The translations under genes were made by a program, and so were the position numbers. This document shows, one piece after another, positions 56,101-64,000 of a DNA stretch of 64,000 bases (positions are counted from its first letter, which is position 1; the number at the start of each line of letters is the position of its first letter). Location: NCBI GenBank assembly GCA_945910005.1, contig OX246745.1:15760006-15824005 (forward strand), given 5' to 3'. Source of the DNA: Isoperla grammatica. Taxonomy: Eukaryota > Arthropoda > Insecta > Plecoptera > Perlodidae. Below the pieces are notes generated by a model. It did not search any database. It saw nothing but the letters and a program-made list of their open reading frames with translations, and had not been told where the DNA came from.

Positions 56101-58606
56101 ATGCTTTAGCACCAGGTTTCAATAGTTTGAGAACAGAATTCATTTTGGTCATATTTTAGAAAACGGTAAGACGTGTTTTTTTTTTTACACGTACATACAC
56201 AAAATAGTCTACAAAATAGCCTAAACCTACATTCACAAAATAGAGAGCGGAGTTACAATCGACCAATTTGCAGTCAACCTAGTAAGCATGCACGCAAGCA
56301 TGTTGCCAAGATTAATTACATCACAAGTTGAGAAAAGTTTTTGACAAACTCGTACTTTAAAATGGAACTCGAACCGAACTTCAGTTGGAAATTTGAAAAT
56401 TTCAAACATTTGTGCAGCCTTGGCTCCAAGGCTTCTTCTAATCTACATCATAGCAGGAGCAATGTTATTTTAAATTGTCAGCCTGCTACAAAGTGCTGAA
56501 TAGTATGTTTTAATTTTTTTTACATAAAAATGTTAAATATTTAACTTAAATAAATATACTGTTTCAACATACCAACTCTACTCTTCTACTCATTATAATG
56601 TATTAGTATTATTATTATTGTTACAATCAATTGATTTTCAGTTTGGAACATTTATTATACCGATACTTGTTATTACCTATATTACTATGCTGGCTCCAAA
56701 ATCATTGCTTTAGCAGTGTGCTAAATTATCATATTGATAGATTAAAGTTTTCTAATTGTAAAAGTTAGAACCCCCACCCCAAGTCGTGAATCGAACACTG
56801 GGCCTTCTGCATTGGACCAAGCTGTTGGGTATTATTGTGAAGTAGCCTACTACTTACATGACCGTCCATCACTGGCAAATGACAAGTTAATTGTGTTGTT
56901 GTTCCAATGTTTAAGTTAGAACATCCTCACTAATGACTGGAATTATCAGTGTTCAGACCAGTTTCTCAATTATGGTTTCTCAATGATTCTCAGTTTCTCA
57001 ATGATTGCACATCTGTAAATAAATAAATAAGGAACTACAGTAACATGTAAAAACAATATCAACCATGCATTCGATCCTCAATTGATACAGATTACTGCTA
57101 CTGTATAAATATCTTAACTAAAATTACTTTGCTTAAAGTAGATTTTTTTACTTGCCATTTCTTGCTTTTTCAGACTACAAATTTTGTTAATACAGTACTT
57201 TGCATTTGTAAGGTAAAATTGAGTTCTTGCTGAAATTCCTCAAACAAAACTATTTTTCCTTTAAAACTACCAGCTTATTAGCCTCCAGACTCGCCACAAA
57301 CCCCGATTATGTAAAAATTTCTTTTTCTTCCTTTTATCTATAATATCATAATTCCCAGCTCCACTGATCAGTTTGCTTGCGCTTGTTTCCAGCTTGCGAC
57401 CGAGCTTGTGCCAAGTGCCAGGGCGATGGCCCGGACATGTGCGATGCCTGTGCAGAGGGATACGTACTCAAAGACAACTTGTGTATAGGTTCGTAATTAT
57501 ACTTCTTGTATTTCTCGCCTGGAGTAGCAGAGCAGTAAACAGCACTATATCAAATCAAAGCCATTGAGTTATCAGGAGAGGTGTCTAGCTAGCCTTGTGC
57601 CAAACAGTCGCATATGTACTGGTTTAGAGTGGAAAGGATGAGTTAGAGCTTGTCCCCAACATCCCGGTCAGTTGTGTACCGCATGTTAACAGGGAAGGAT
57701 ACCTCTACGTCAAAAACCGCACTAAATTTTCATTTTAAAATTATATCACAAGAATGGGCTTCGAAATCGAGAATCTGAATCAACAGCCCACTGTGGCTTA
57801 GTAAGCCCTACACAATGAATGCTCTAAGTTGTGACGTATATTATCATCAGTATGTTTTTTTATAAATTATATAATTTTATTACTAATTATCGAATTTTAA
57901 TCAAAATCCTACGCTTATGGTTATAATATTTTATTCAGTCTGTAGGGCTTACCAAAGCACAGTGCGCTGCTGATTTAGATTTACAATTTCTTATTGCAAT
58001 CTTGAGATATAGGTAATTTAATAATTAACATTTTCTGCGGTTTTTGACGTAGAGACTACCCTTCACTCTTAAGCAAACAGGGTGGTTCAGAGAGTAGCAC
58101 GCTTCCATTAGTAAACATTAGTGTTTTTAGGAGGGACTTATTTGCAAGTTGTAGGTTTACTAGTTAGTTTTAGTTAAGGTATTACTTCTCCAACTATTTG
58201 TTGGACCTACACTCCATAAAATATTAGTTAATAGACAACCATTTAATGGTATTTTGGATGACAGTCTGTTTTCGAACATATATGTGTACTTAAAATTGCA
58301 TGTAGGTAAATAATACTACACTATATGATAAAAATATATATAATGTAATAAAATGTCAGAAGTGAATGCATTGTTGTCATTTCAGATGGGAGCATGTTGG
58401 GGAAACGAGCCCAAGTGAGTACTGCCCGGTACCTCACATACTTTGGACTGTGTGTAGCCACCTGCATTATCTTCCAAAAGAGTACGGTCGTTGCCAGCAT
58501 AATTGGCTTGTCTGTAGCGCTGTACATCTCCGTATCGGAGTATATGCTCAGTTCACAGGGAGAAAATACTTCAGATTTTGCAAATTTACTCATGCCTTCT
58601 TCATGA
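52966..58606 (+). CDS. CRELD1: CRELD1-like cysteine-rich EGF membrane protein
   Basis: Six exons (52966-53118, 54299-54445, 54932-55129, 55725-56034, 57393-57488, 58386-58606) join in frame to 374 residues. I prefer the Met at 52966, which gives a clean signal peptide (MGALQFLIILWLSPILCQ); an in-frame Met at 52921 adds 15 residues that would spoil it. In order: a CQAC motif (39-42) opening the N-terminal CRELD domain, EEWWFHKQ (113-120), ACCP and EGF-type cysteines (to 191), a furin-like Cys repeat (207-241), a calcium-binding EGF starting DIDEC (243-268), a second furin-like repeat (to 301), and two membrane segments (about 317-331 and 336-352). Family members act in the ER and Golgi in protein folding and trafficking; human CRELD1 is also linked to calcineurin/NFAT signalling. 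Unlike vertebrate CRELD1, no second calcium-binding EGF was found. Confidence 0.93.
53542..53860. mobile_element. hAT-like MITE, copy 2, in CRELD-like intron 1
   Basis: It runs from TAGGGATGGAACGTTTAAACG to TTTTGCCCATCCCTA and is flanked by a perfect 8-bp duplication ATGCGTAA (53534-53541 and 53861-53868), as expected for hAT. It is the same family as the copy at 50878-51266. Confidence 0.85.
54299..54445 (+). CDS. CRELD1: CRELD-like exon 2
   Basis: 147 bp encoding GIELTARGKFEGGDAAWEEE, then SNSEVRLVEIQEKLC. The family has F-GGNTAWEEE and SETRLVEVLE here. The acceptor is TGTTCCAG and the donor GAACAA|GTAAGT, both phase 0. Confidence 0.93.
54932..55129 (+). CDS. CRELD1: CRELD-like exon 3 (WWFHKQ core)
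   Basis: 198 bp encoding CHTLAENTEHIIEEWWFHKQ, then DEPDLFEYLCINSVKACCP and FGPDCTPC. The acceptor is CTGTGTTTCAG and the donor TGTAAG|GTATGT, phase 0. Confidence 0.95.
55310..55457. mobile_element. Small mariner-like MITE in CRELD-like intron 3
   Basis: CAGTGCAACTTCTCCATAAC and the inverted right end CAGTTAAACTTCTTTAACTG resemble each other, between TA dinucleotides (55308-55309 and 55458-55459). At 148 bp it is non-coding. The match is weaker than for the MITE at 47268-47451. Confidence 0.5.
55725..56034 (+). CDS. CRELD1: CRELD-like exon 4 (EGF, furin-like, EGF-Ca)
   Basis: 310 bp beginning GSGTRKGNGKCACDVGYSG and ending in the calcium-binding EGF (DIDECAQENIC, then FCVNSEGSFSC). The acceptor is CTGTCTAG and the donor CCTAG|GTAAGC, phase 1. 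Confidence 0.95.
56035..57392. other. CRELD-like intron 4
   Basis: A 1.36-kb AT-rich intron. No further exon or bounded repeat was recognised. Confidence 0.7.
57393..57488 (+). CDS. CRELD1: CRELD-like exon 5 (second furin-like repeat)
   Basis: 96 bp encoding ACDRACAKCQGDGPDMCDAC and AEGYVLKDNLCI. The acceptor is TTGTTTCCAG and the donor ATAG|GTTCGT, phase 1 to phase 1. Confidence 0.93.
   Translation, partial: LATELVPSARAMARTCAMPVQRDTYSKTTCV
57489..58385. other. CRELD-like intron 5
   Basis: A 0.9-kb AT-rich intron, checked for the second calcium-binding EGF exon expected in vertebrate CRELD1. No DxDEC-type Cys-rich coding stretch was seen. Confidence 0.65.
58386..58606 (+). CDS. CRELD1: CRELD-like exon 6 (two membrane segments, stop)
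   Basis: Joined in phase 1 it encodes DGSMLGKRAQVSTARYLTYF, two hydrophobic segments separated by QKST, and a tail ending LLMPSS. The acceptor is TTGTCATTTCAG. The paired C-terminal membrane spans are characteristic of CRELD1 and absent from secreted CRELD2. Confidence 0.92.
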
Positions 58607-59208
58607 TAGCAAAACTACTAGTGATTCAATTATTCTTAACATTTCTTTCTGTACAAATTATTCCTTAAGTGTTAAATGCAATACGTATTTATGAAAATGT
58701 TAGTACTATAGTTTTGAATGAAAACACAGGAATACGCTTTCTGTGCACCTAAACTTCTAGATTGAATTTATGTATATGGTGTATTACCATGTATCAACTA
58801 ATGTAATTTACTCCTTCTTTGCGTTCATGCAGTCTTGCATTTGCTAATTAGTAGCATGCTACAAGGACCACTACTGTACTTGGCTAAAAAACAGCAGCGT
58901 CACTATTTTCGGTATTTTTTTTTTTTTTTTATCAGGTTTTGTGAATTGCTCAATGAGGTAAATAGGGTGTTTGGATGATTGTGCAAGTTATAATTGGGTT
59001 AGTACATCTGAAGAAGTCAACTCTCAAAGAAAAGAGTTGTGCTTCTATTGGGAACGAGTGGTTCCAATATATGAAAAATGAGGGAGTTCCTGTGTATAGT
59101 AGTATTGTCTTGATGAATGATACACAACATTGAAAAAGTGTAATATTAGTTTAGGATCCGGTTTCTTTAATGATTAACAGGAAAAGATATTTCCAGTATT
59201 AAAATCAT
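58607..59208. other. 3' flank of the CRELD-like gene
   Basis: This AT-rich DNA presumably includes the 3' UTR. No clear AATAAA-type end was assigned and no other gene was seen. A run of about 16 T lies near 58916-58930. Confidence 0.5.
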
Positions 59209-59228
59209 TTATATATATATATATATAT

Positions 59229-59861
59229 ATGTGTGAGAGGGAAAGAAGGATAGGAGCCAACAGCTTACCTGAAACCATTTGGCAGGCTGCGTAGCGTAGA
59301 TAACACAAAACAAAACAAAAAACACAACACAAAAACTTCTGGACGTTTCGACGCTTCGGTCTTGGTCACCAGAAGGAGAATGCTTAAACTAAAACTATTT
59401 ACAGTATATACAATGGTTGAACACCAGTGCTGTTGGGGGTGGGGTAAGGAAGGCGGTGGGAGGCTGCTATGTCACACAATCTTGGACTTGAGAGCTGCTT
59501 TAACACCAAAGTCATCAAGGCCCTGCCTAGAAGCTGTCTCGCCAGTGACCTCAGACGGTGGGAACAAGCCCATATCGCGGTAACCCTGTCCCGAGACCCT
59601 CCCAATCTCAACATCAGGTAGCCCCGCCTCCCACCGCCTTCCTTACCCCACCCCCAACAGCACTGGTGTTCAACCATTGTATATACTGTAAAAAGTTTTA
59701 GTTTAAGCATTCTCCTTCTGGTGACCAAGACCGAAGCGTCGAAACGTCCAGAAGTTTTTGTGTTGTGTTTTTTGTTTTGTTTTGTGTTATCTACGCTACG
59801 CAGCCTGCCAAATGGTTTCAGGTAAGCTGTTGGCTCCTATCCTTCTTTCCCTCTCACACAT
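59229..59861. mobile_element. Palindromic Penelope-like terminal repeat, 1 (236-bp arms)
   Basis: Arms 59229-59464 and 59626-59861 are near-perfect inverted copies around a 161-bp loop. The right arm contains CTTCTGG, TGA, then CGAAGCGTCGAAACGTC and CAGAAG, the layout of a hammerhead ribozyme with stem I (CTTCTG/CAGAAG) closing round a GAAACGTC core. The ends (CAACAGCTTACCTGAA, ATCCTTCTTTCC) and the right-flank TAGCCTTTAGGCCT resemble the next palindrome. (TA)n tracts flank it (59209-59230 and about 59893-59912). Open frames here run through both arms and are not genes. Assignment to Penelope-like elements is inference. Confidence 0.65.
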
Positions 59862-59915
59862 GTACTAGCCTTTAGGCCTGTTCTATATTTCCTATATATA
59901 TATATATATATATGT

Positions 59916-60214
59916 ATGATAGGTAGAAGGATAGACCCCAACAGCTTACCTGAATTGTAGACCGTGGTGGTATAGAGATAAAGACAACATATATAAAGGA
60001 CAACACAAGTTTTCCGAGACGTTTCGGTACAAGACCTTGATCACTCGGGAGTAAGAAGAGTAAGGAGTAGTCTTCTTACTCCCGAGTGATCAAGGTCTTG
60101 TACCGAAACGTCTCGGAAAACTTGTGTTGTCCTTTATATATGTTGTCTTTATCTCTATACCACCACGGTCTACAATTCAGGTAAGCTGTTGGGGTCTATC
60201 CTTCTACCTATCAT
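59916..60214. mobile_element. Palindromic Penelope-like terminal repeat, 2
   Basis: Near-perfect inverted arms of about 144 bp meet around an 11-bp spacer near 60060-60072. The right arm reads CCGAG-TGATCAAGGTCTTG-TACCGAAACGTC-TCGG, with stem I CCGAG/CTCGG, a CAAG/CTTG stem and a GAAACGTC core. It shares the AACAGCTTACCTGAA end and the GCTAGCCTTTTGGCCT flank with palindrome 1, so both belong to one family. Confidence 0.65.
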
Positions 60215-60269
60215 ATTGCTAGCCTTTTGGCCTCTCTTTAATCCTGTATATATATATATATATTTGAGA

Positions 60270-60543
60270 ATGTCGTCTTTGCGGTATCAAGCCCTCTCGG
60301 ATGAGTGTTTGGTTCTGAAAAGAACCGGTTTACTCGACGTTTTGGCAGGTACGTTCCTGCCATCTTCTGTAGACAATGTTAACGGTAGATCAAAGAGAGC
60401 AGCACGATTCGATTGCTGACCGTCCTACCGTTAACATCGACTTTAGAAGATGGCAGGAACGTACCTGCCAAAACGTCGAGTAAACCGGTTCTTTTCAGAA
60501 CCAAACACTCATCCGAAAGGGCTTGATACCGCAAAGACGACAT
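60270..60543. mobile_element. Palindromic Penelope-like terminal repeat, 3
   Basis: Arms 60270-60388 and 60425-60543 are inverted copies with few mismatches around a 36-bp loop. The right arm has GATGGCAGG-AACGTA-CCTGCC-AAAACGTC, a strong stem II followed by a near-hammerhead core. The sequence differs from palindromes 1 and 2. It also lies between (TA)n tracts (about 60246-60263 and 60580-60589). Confidence 0.6.
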
Positions 60544-60590
60544 GCTCATCACCTGGTAGCCCTGAAAATCTACAAATCAATATATATATT

Positions 60591-62431
60591 TGTTTTAATA
60601 TCTTACGAATGCTGCACAACATGTGTAAAATAAGATGGTTGTGGTCTAGTAAGAACCAAAAAGACGGTGGGTGATATGTGAAGGCAAGAGGATGTCACAA
60701 GGCACCCATGACCAAGCCCCTAGTTGACCAGACCAGTGCCTAATCAACCGCGGCATTGCTAGAAATTGATAATGAAATGGAAACCAAAATAACAACCCTA
60801 ATGATAATATCAACCCTTTTAAATAAGGTTAATATCTTATGAAACCACATCTGGCTTATTGTATGTTGTTTCTATGATTCTATGAAGCGTTCGTAAGACA
60901 CCCATTTACTCAAAATTTGCGTGGTGTTGGAACTATCCTTTCCCGTTAATGTTAGAATTGGTGCTTTTAAACATTTCATAATAATAAATACTAAATAGTT
61001 GAAATTAATACTCATCAAAATAAAATTTATTTAAGTTGGCCACCCTCGATCAGTTTTGAATTGCATAATGCCAACAAGCCAATTTGTTGTTTCTATGATT
61101 ATATGGTTCCCAATTTGAATTACAAAATTCTAAACCTATATCTAATCCTTCTGAAGGGATATCTTCACTACTTTGAGCAGCTTTTCTTTCTCAAAGATGC
61201 TATAACCTTATGCACAACAGCAGATGAAAACACCATTCCTGGCATCCAATTTGCTAGTGAGATTTTCATGTGCAAACTGGACTGATCTTCAAAAGTATGC
61301 ATGGGTGGTGCTTTAGTAATACTATAAAACTGCCTCTATCTGGACTTAGCAGTGTGCACTAGCAAATTTCACTGCTCCAGGTTCAACTAACTTCTGTCAG
61401 AACTATGTGGTGATGCTCAAATGCGTTTTCTAGGAAGGAAAACAAGTGTCTGGTCTTCTCGATGAGCTGTGAACTACGCAAGTGTTGTGATTCTCCGACT
61501 TATCTACAGCGCAGTTGTGCATATATTCTAGTAGGGGCCTATTATTACGTAGTTTACTACCAATTGGCAACTTATTATTTGCATTTACTTATCCACATTG
61601 GGTGGAGTATAGTGTACATTGTTAACATGTTAATATTTCAAAACAAACTGATTAATTACTTTTAATTATTGTTGTGTATATTATATAATAGCATTGCTTG
61701 AAAAACTAGTGTTTATCTTCCCAGCTTAATCCTAACAATCTTAGGCTTACAAAGTAGGATTATGGGAAGTATGCCGCTTAACTATTTTTAACGCAATGTC
61801 TGTTAAAAGTAAGTCAATGCCACTTATGCTTCCTCTTGGGTTGGCCACTGATGCAGTGAGGATGTGGTGTACATAAGACTGTCTACATTGTTGATTATGT
61901 GTATTAATTTAGAAGTTTGGTGTTAGCTTAAATGGACTGAATACCTCGTATGGCAAGACGTGAGAAGTTTCGTCAAACCACCAACAAATTCTAAATCTAC
62001 CAGTAATTTTACACCGAATTAATCTTCATACTCCCGAGTTGAATGTCCTCTATGATGGCACATGCAAATAAACTTGTTAGGTGAAACCATGATACAGAAG
62101 TCTGATAGTCTGAAACCTTATATGCACAATACTGTAGTAAACATCCTTCCTTAACAATCAATATGTTCGATTCAGTTGATCATGTTGATCATGTTCAGAT
62201 TAACCAAATTTACCTTAGGCATTCAGTTTTGTTGTGTGCTTTTGTTGAAATAAAGTTGTGGGATTCCATGAAATGCATTACAACCATGTTTACTGAAAAT
62301 ACCCACCATACTTCCTTCGACGTGATTTAGGCTACTGTTGATATCACATGAGCAAGTTTTGCTGCAGGACTTTGTGTGCAGTGAAGTGCTACTCTGCACC
62401 ATATCTCTATGCTCTGCACACCTACCCAGGC
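60591..62431. other. AT-rich intergenic DNA, no gene recognised
   Basis: Open frames of 74-75 residues at 61061, 61462 and 62338 lack splice context and recognisable features. I saw nothing else with structure. Confidence 0.5.
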
Positions 62432-63076
62432 TAGGGTTGCCAACTCTCCCATATTTCCCGGGAAATCCCGTTTTCCACTGTGATTTCCCGCTTCCCGTGT
62501 CAACTCTACACGGGAATCAGTTTTCCCGTATTTTCATAATTTCTTTTAAAATACACATTTCGTAAACTTCCGCCTACTAACAGTACACGTTTTCAGCATT
62601 TGAGCATTTTGAACTTACAGTCTAATGTTGAGACAGTTGCTTATTATTTATTAATGGTACATAAATGGTTAGACAATAGAAACAGATCAACCAGCTGAGT
62701 TACAAGTTGTTAGTATTTATTCTCCTTCGTGTCAAAATTTTTATAATTATTTAAAAAGGGATATATAAAGATTCTATGTGATGCAAAATAGCTTGACAAA
62801 ATGTAGAGGTAACCAGCTTAAACTATAGATATTAATTCAGTTTACCCTCCCTAATTAAACATTAATTGAATGAGAAAATTACACCTGCAAAGTTAATATT
62901 AAATCCATAAAACTCATTTCATTTTCTGGGACCTAACGTCTATTATAGGAAAACATTTTTTTGCGCCTGCGGCGATTTGGCCTTTGGCAACTGGGACATC
63001 GCCGTCCTCTTTCCCTCTACATTTCACATCAATTTTAAAATTCCCATATTTTCATATTCAATAGTTGGCAACCCTA
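62432..63076. mobile_element. Non-autonomous hAT-like element (645 bp)
   Basis: TAGGGTTGCCAACTCTCCCA at the left and AGTTGGCAACCCTA at the right are inverted repeats. They are flanked by 8-bp sequences ACCCAGGC (62424-62431) and ACCCAGAC (63077-63084), a duplication with one mismatch. Near the left end, CCCGGGAAATCCCG and repeated TTTCCCG motifs form further small inverted repeats. No transposase is present. Confidence 0.75.
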
Positions 63077-63328
63077 ACCCAGACATTCCTATCTTATGTT
63101 TCCTAGACTCTACTCCTCTTATATTCTCACAGTCACACTTGATTCCAACTAGTTGTGTAACTTGCTCCTTAGCAGACTGGCAATATATTTGTGGCTGTAC
63201 AGTGTACACAGTAAAGCTGATTTTACCATTGTGTGTATTCCATATTCCTACTGGTGGTACAACTTAGTCATGACAGTTGTAACAGTACAACAGTCTTATG
63301 TCGCATCCATTATTAGTGTGTAACTGCT

Positions 63329-64000
63329 CACTGCCCTCGATAGAATAGAATGTACCGGGGTGTCACAATTCCCTCTGTAGAGTGTACTGGGGCGTGCACT
63401 TCGTTCCATACAATGTACCGGGGCGTACGTACTGCCCTCCGTAGAATGTACCGGTGCGTACTCTGCCCTCTGTAGAATGTACCAGGGCGTACACTGCCCT
63501 CCGTAGAATGTACCAGGGCGTACACTGCCCTCCGAAGAATGTACCGGGGCGTACGTACTGCCCTCCGTAGAAATTACCGGGGCGTACACTGCCCTCCGTA
63601 GAAATTACCGGGGCGTACACTGCCCTCCGTAGAATGTACCAGGTAGTACTACACTGCCCTCCGTAGAATGTACCGGGGAGTACACTGCCCTCCGTAGGAT
63701 GTACCGGGGAGTACTACACTGCCCTCCGTAGAATGTACCAGGGAGTACACTGCCCTCCGTAGAATGTACCGGGGCGTACGTACTGCCCTCCGTAGAATGT
63801 ACCGGGGCGTACTCTGCCCTCTGTAGAATGTACCAGGGCGTACACTGCCCTCCGTAGAATGTACCAGGGCGTACACTGCCCTCCGTAGAATGTACCAGGG
63901 CGTACACTGCCCTCCGAAGAATGTACCGGGGCGTACGTACTGCCCCCCGTAGAATGTACCAGGGCGTACACTGCCCTCTGTAGAATGTACCAGGGCGTAC
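63329..64000. repeat. 31-bp minisatellite, runs off the window
   Basis: The unit is about GTAGAATGTACC, A/GGGGCGTACACT, GCCCTCC, 31 bp, with some units carrying CGTACGTACT or AGTACTACACT spacers. About 21 copies are visible. Since 31 is not a multiple of 3, all minus-strand frames stay open and read HSTEGSVRPGTFYGGQ-like repeats, which explains the overlapping open frames; none is a gene. Confidence 0.95.

Noticed and set aside
59362..60674. Pairs of identical-looking proteins encoded on both strands of the palindromes
   Set aside because: They are the same palindrome arm read from either strand, with no independent coding evidence.
63296..63971. Family of overlapping minus-strand frames with HSTEGSVRPGTFYGGQ-like repeats
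   Set aside because: A 31-bp unit without stop codons keeps all three frames open, so these are by-products of the minisatellite.

Overview
This window reads as nuclear DNA of an invertebrate animal. It is AT-rich, has two intron-containing animal genes with GT-AG introns, and is crowded with transposon relics and satellites. There are no operons and no prokaryotic signals. The phylum cannot be fixed from this sequence alone; the abundant GGCCTA motifs, hAT elements and Penelope-type relics would fit a marine invertebrate, but that is only a guess.

Layout. 1-8.3 kb is gene-poor relic DNA: a Harbinger-like MITE, two broken Pumilio (PUF) exons, a tRNA-derived SINE head, an imperfect tandem duplication, a decayed 28S rRNA fragment interrupted by a hairpin, and one candidate orphan terminal exon. 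A foldback element (8.32-8.53 kb) directly abuts a 29.6-kb satellite array (8.54-38.1 kb). The array has 20 complete monomers of 1447, 1484 or 1487 bp. From 15.96 kb on they form a three-monomer higher-order repeat of 4418 bp. Each monomer carries two paralogous tRNA-like modules (A box, B box about 44 nt further on, then a T7 run) and, except in the 1447-bp type, a long hairpin. I consider this the most unusual object here.

38.3-46.1 kb has no recognisable gene but holds a 964-bp non-autonomous hAT element with a perfect 8-bp target duplication. 46.1-50.9 kb (minus strand) is a complete five-coding-exon GT43 beta-1,3-glucuronosyltransferase (B3GAT family), which would act in the Golgi on glycosaminoglycan linker or similar glycans. 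52.9-58.6 kb (plus strand) is a complete six-exon CRELD1-like gene encoding an ER-type membrane protein with a CXXC motif. The two genes are head to head, probably sharing a promoter near 52.7 kb, and each has a copy of the same small hAT-like MITE in its first intron region. I see no functional link between the two genes beyond both acting in the secretory pathway.

59.2-60.6 kb holds three consecutive large palindromes between (TA)n tracts, with hammerhead-ribozyme-like motifs of the kind found in Penelope-like retroelements. 62.4-63.1 kb is another hAT-type element, and 63.3 kb to the window end is a 31-bp minisatellite that continues past the edge. All small open frames inside the satellite, minisatellite and palindromes look like by-products of repetition, not genes.
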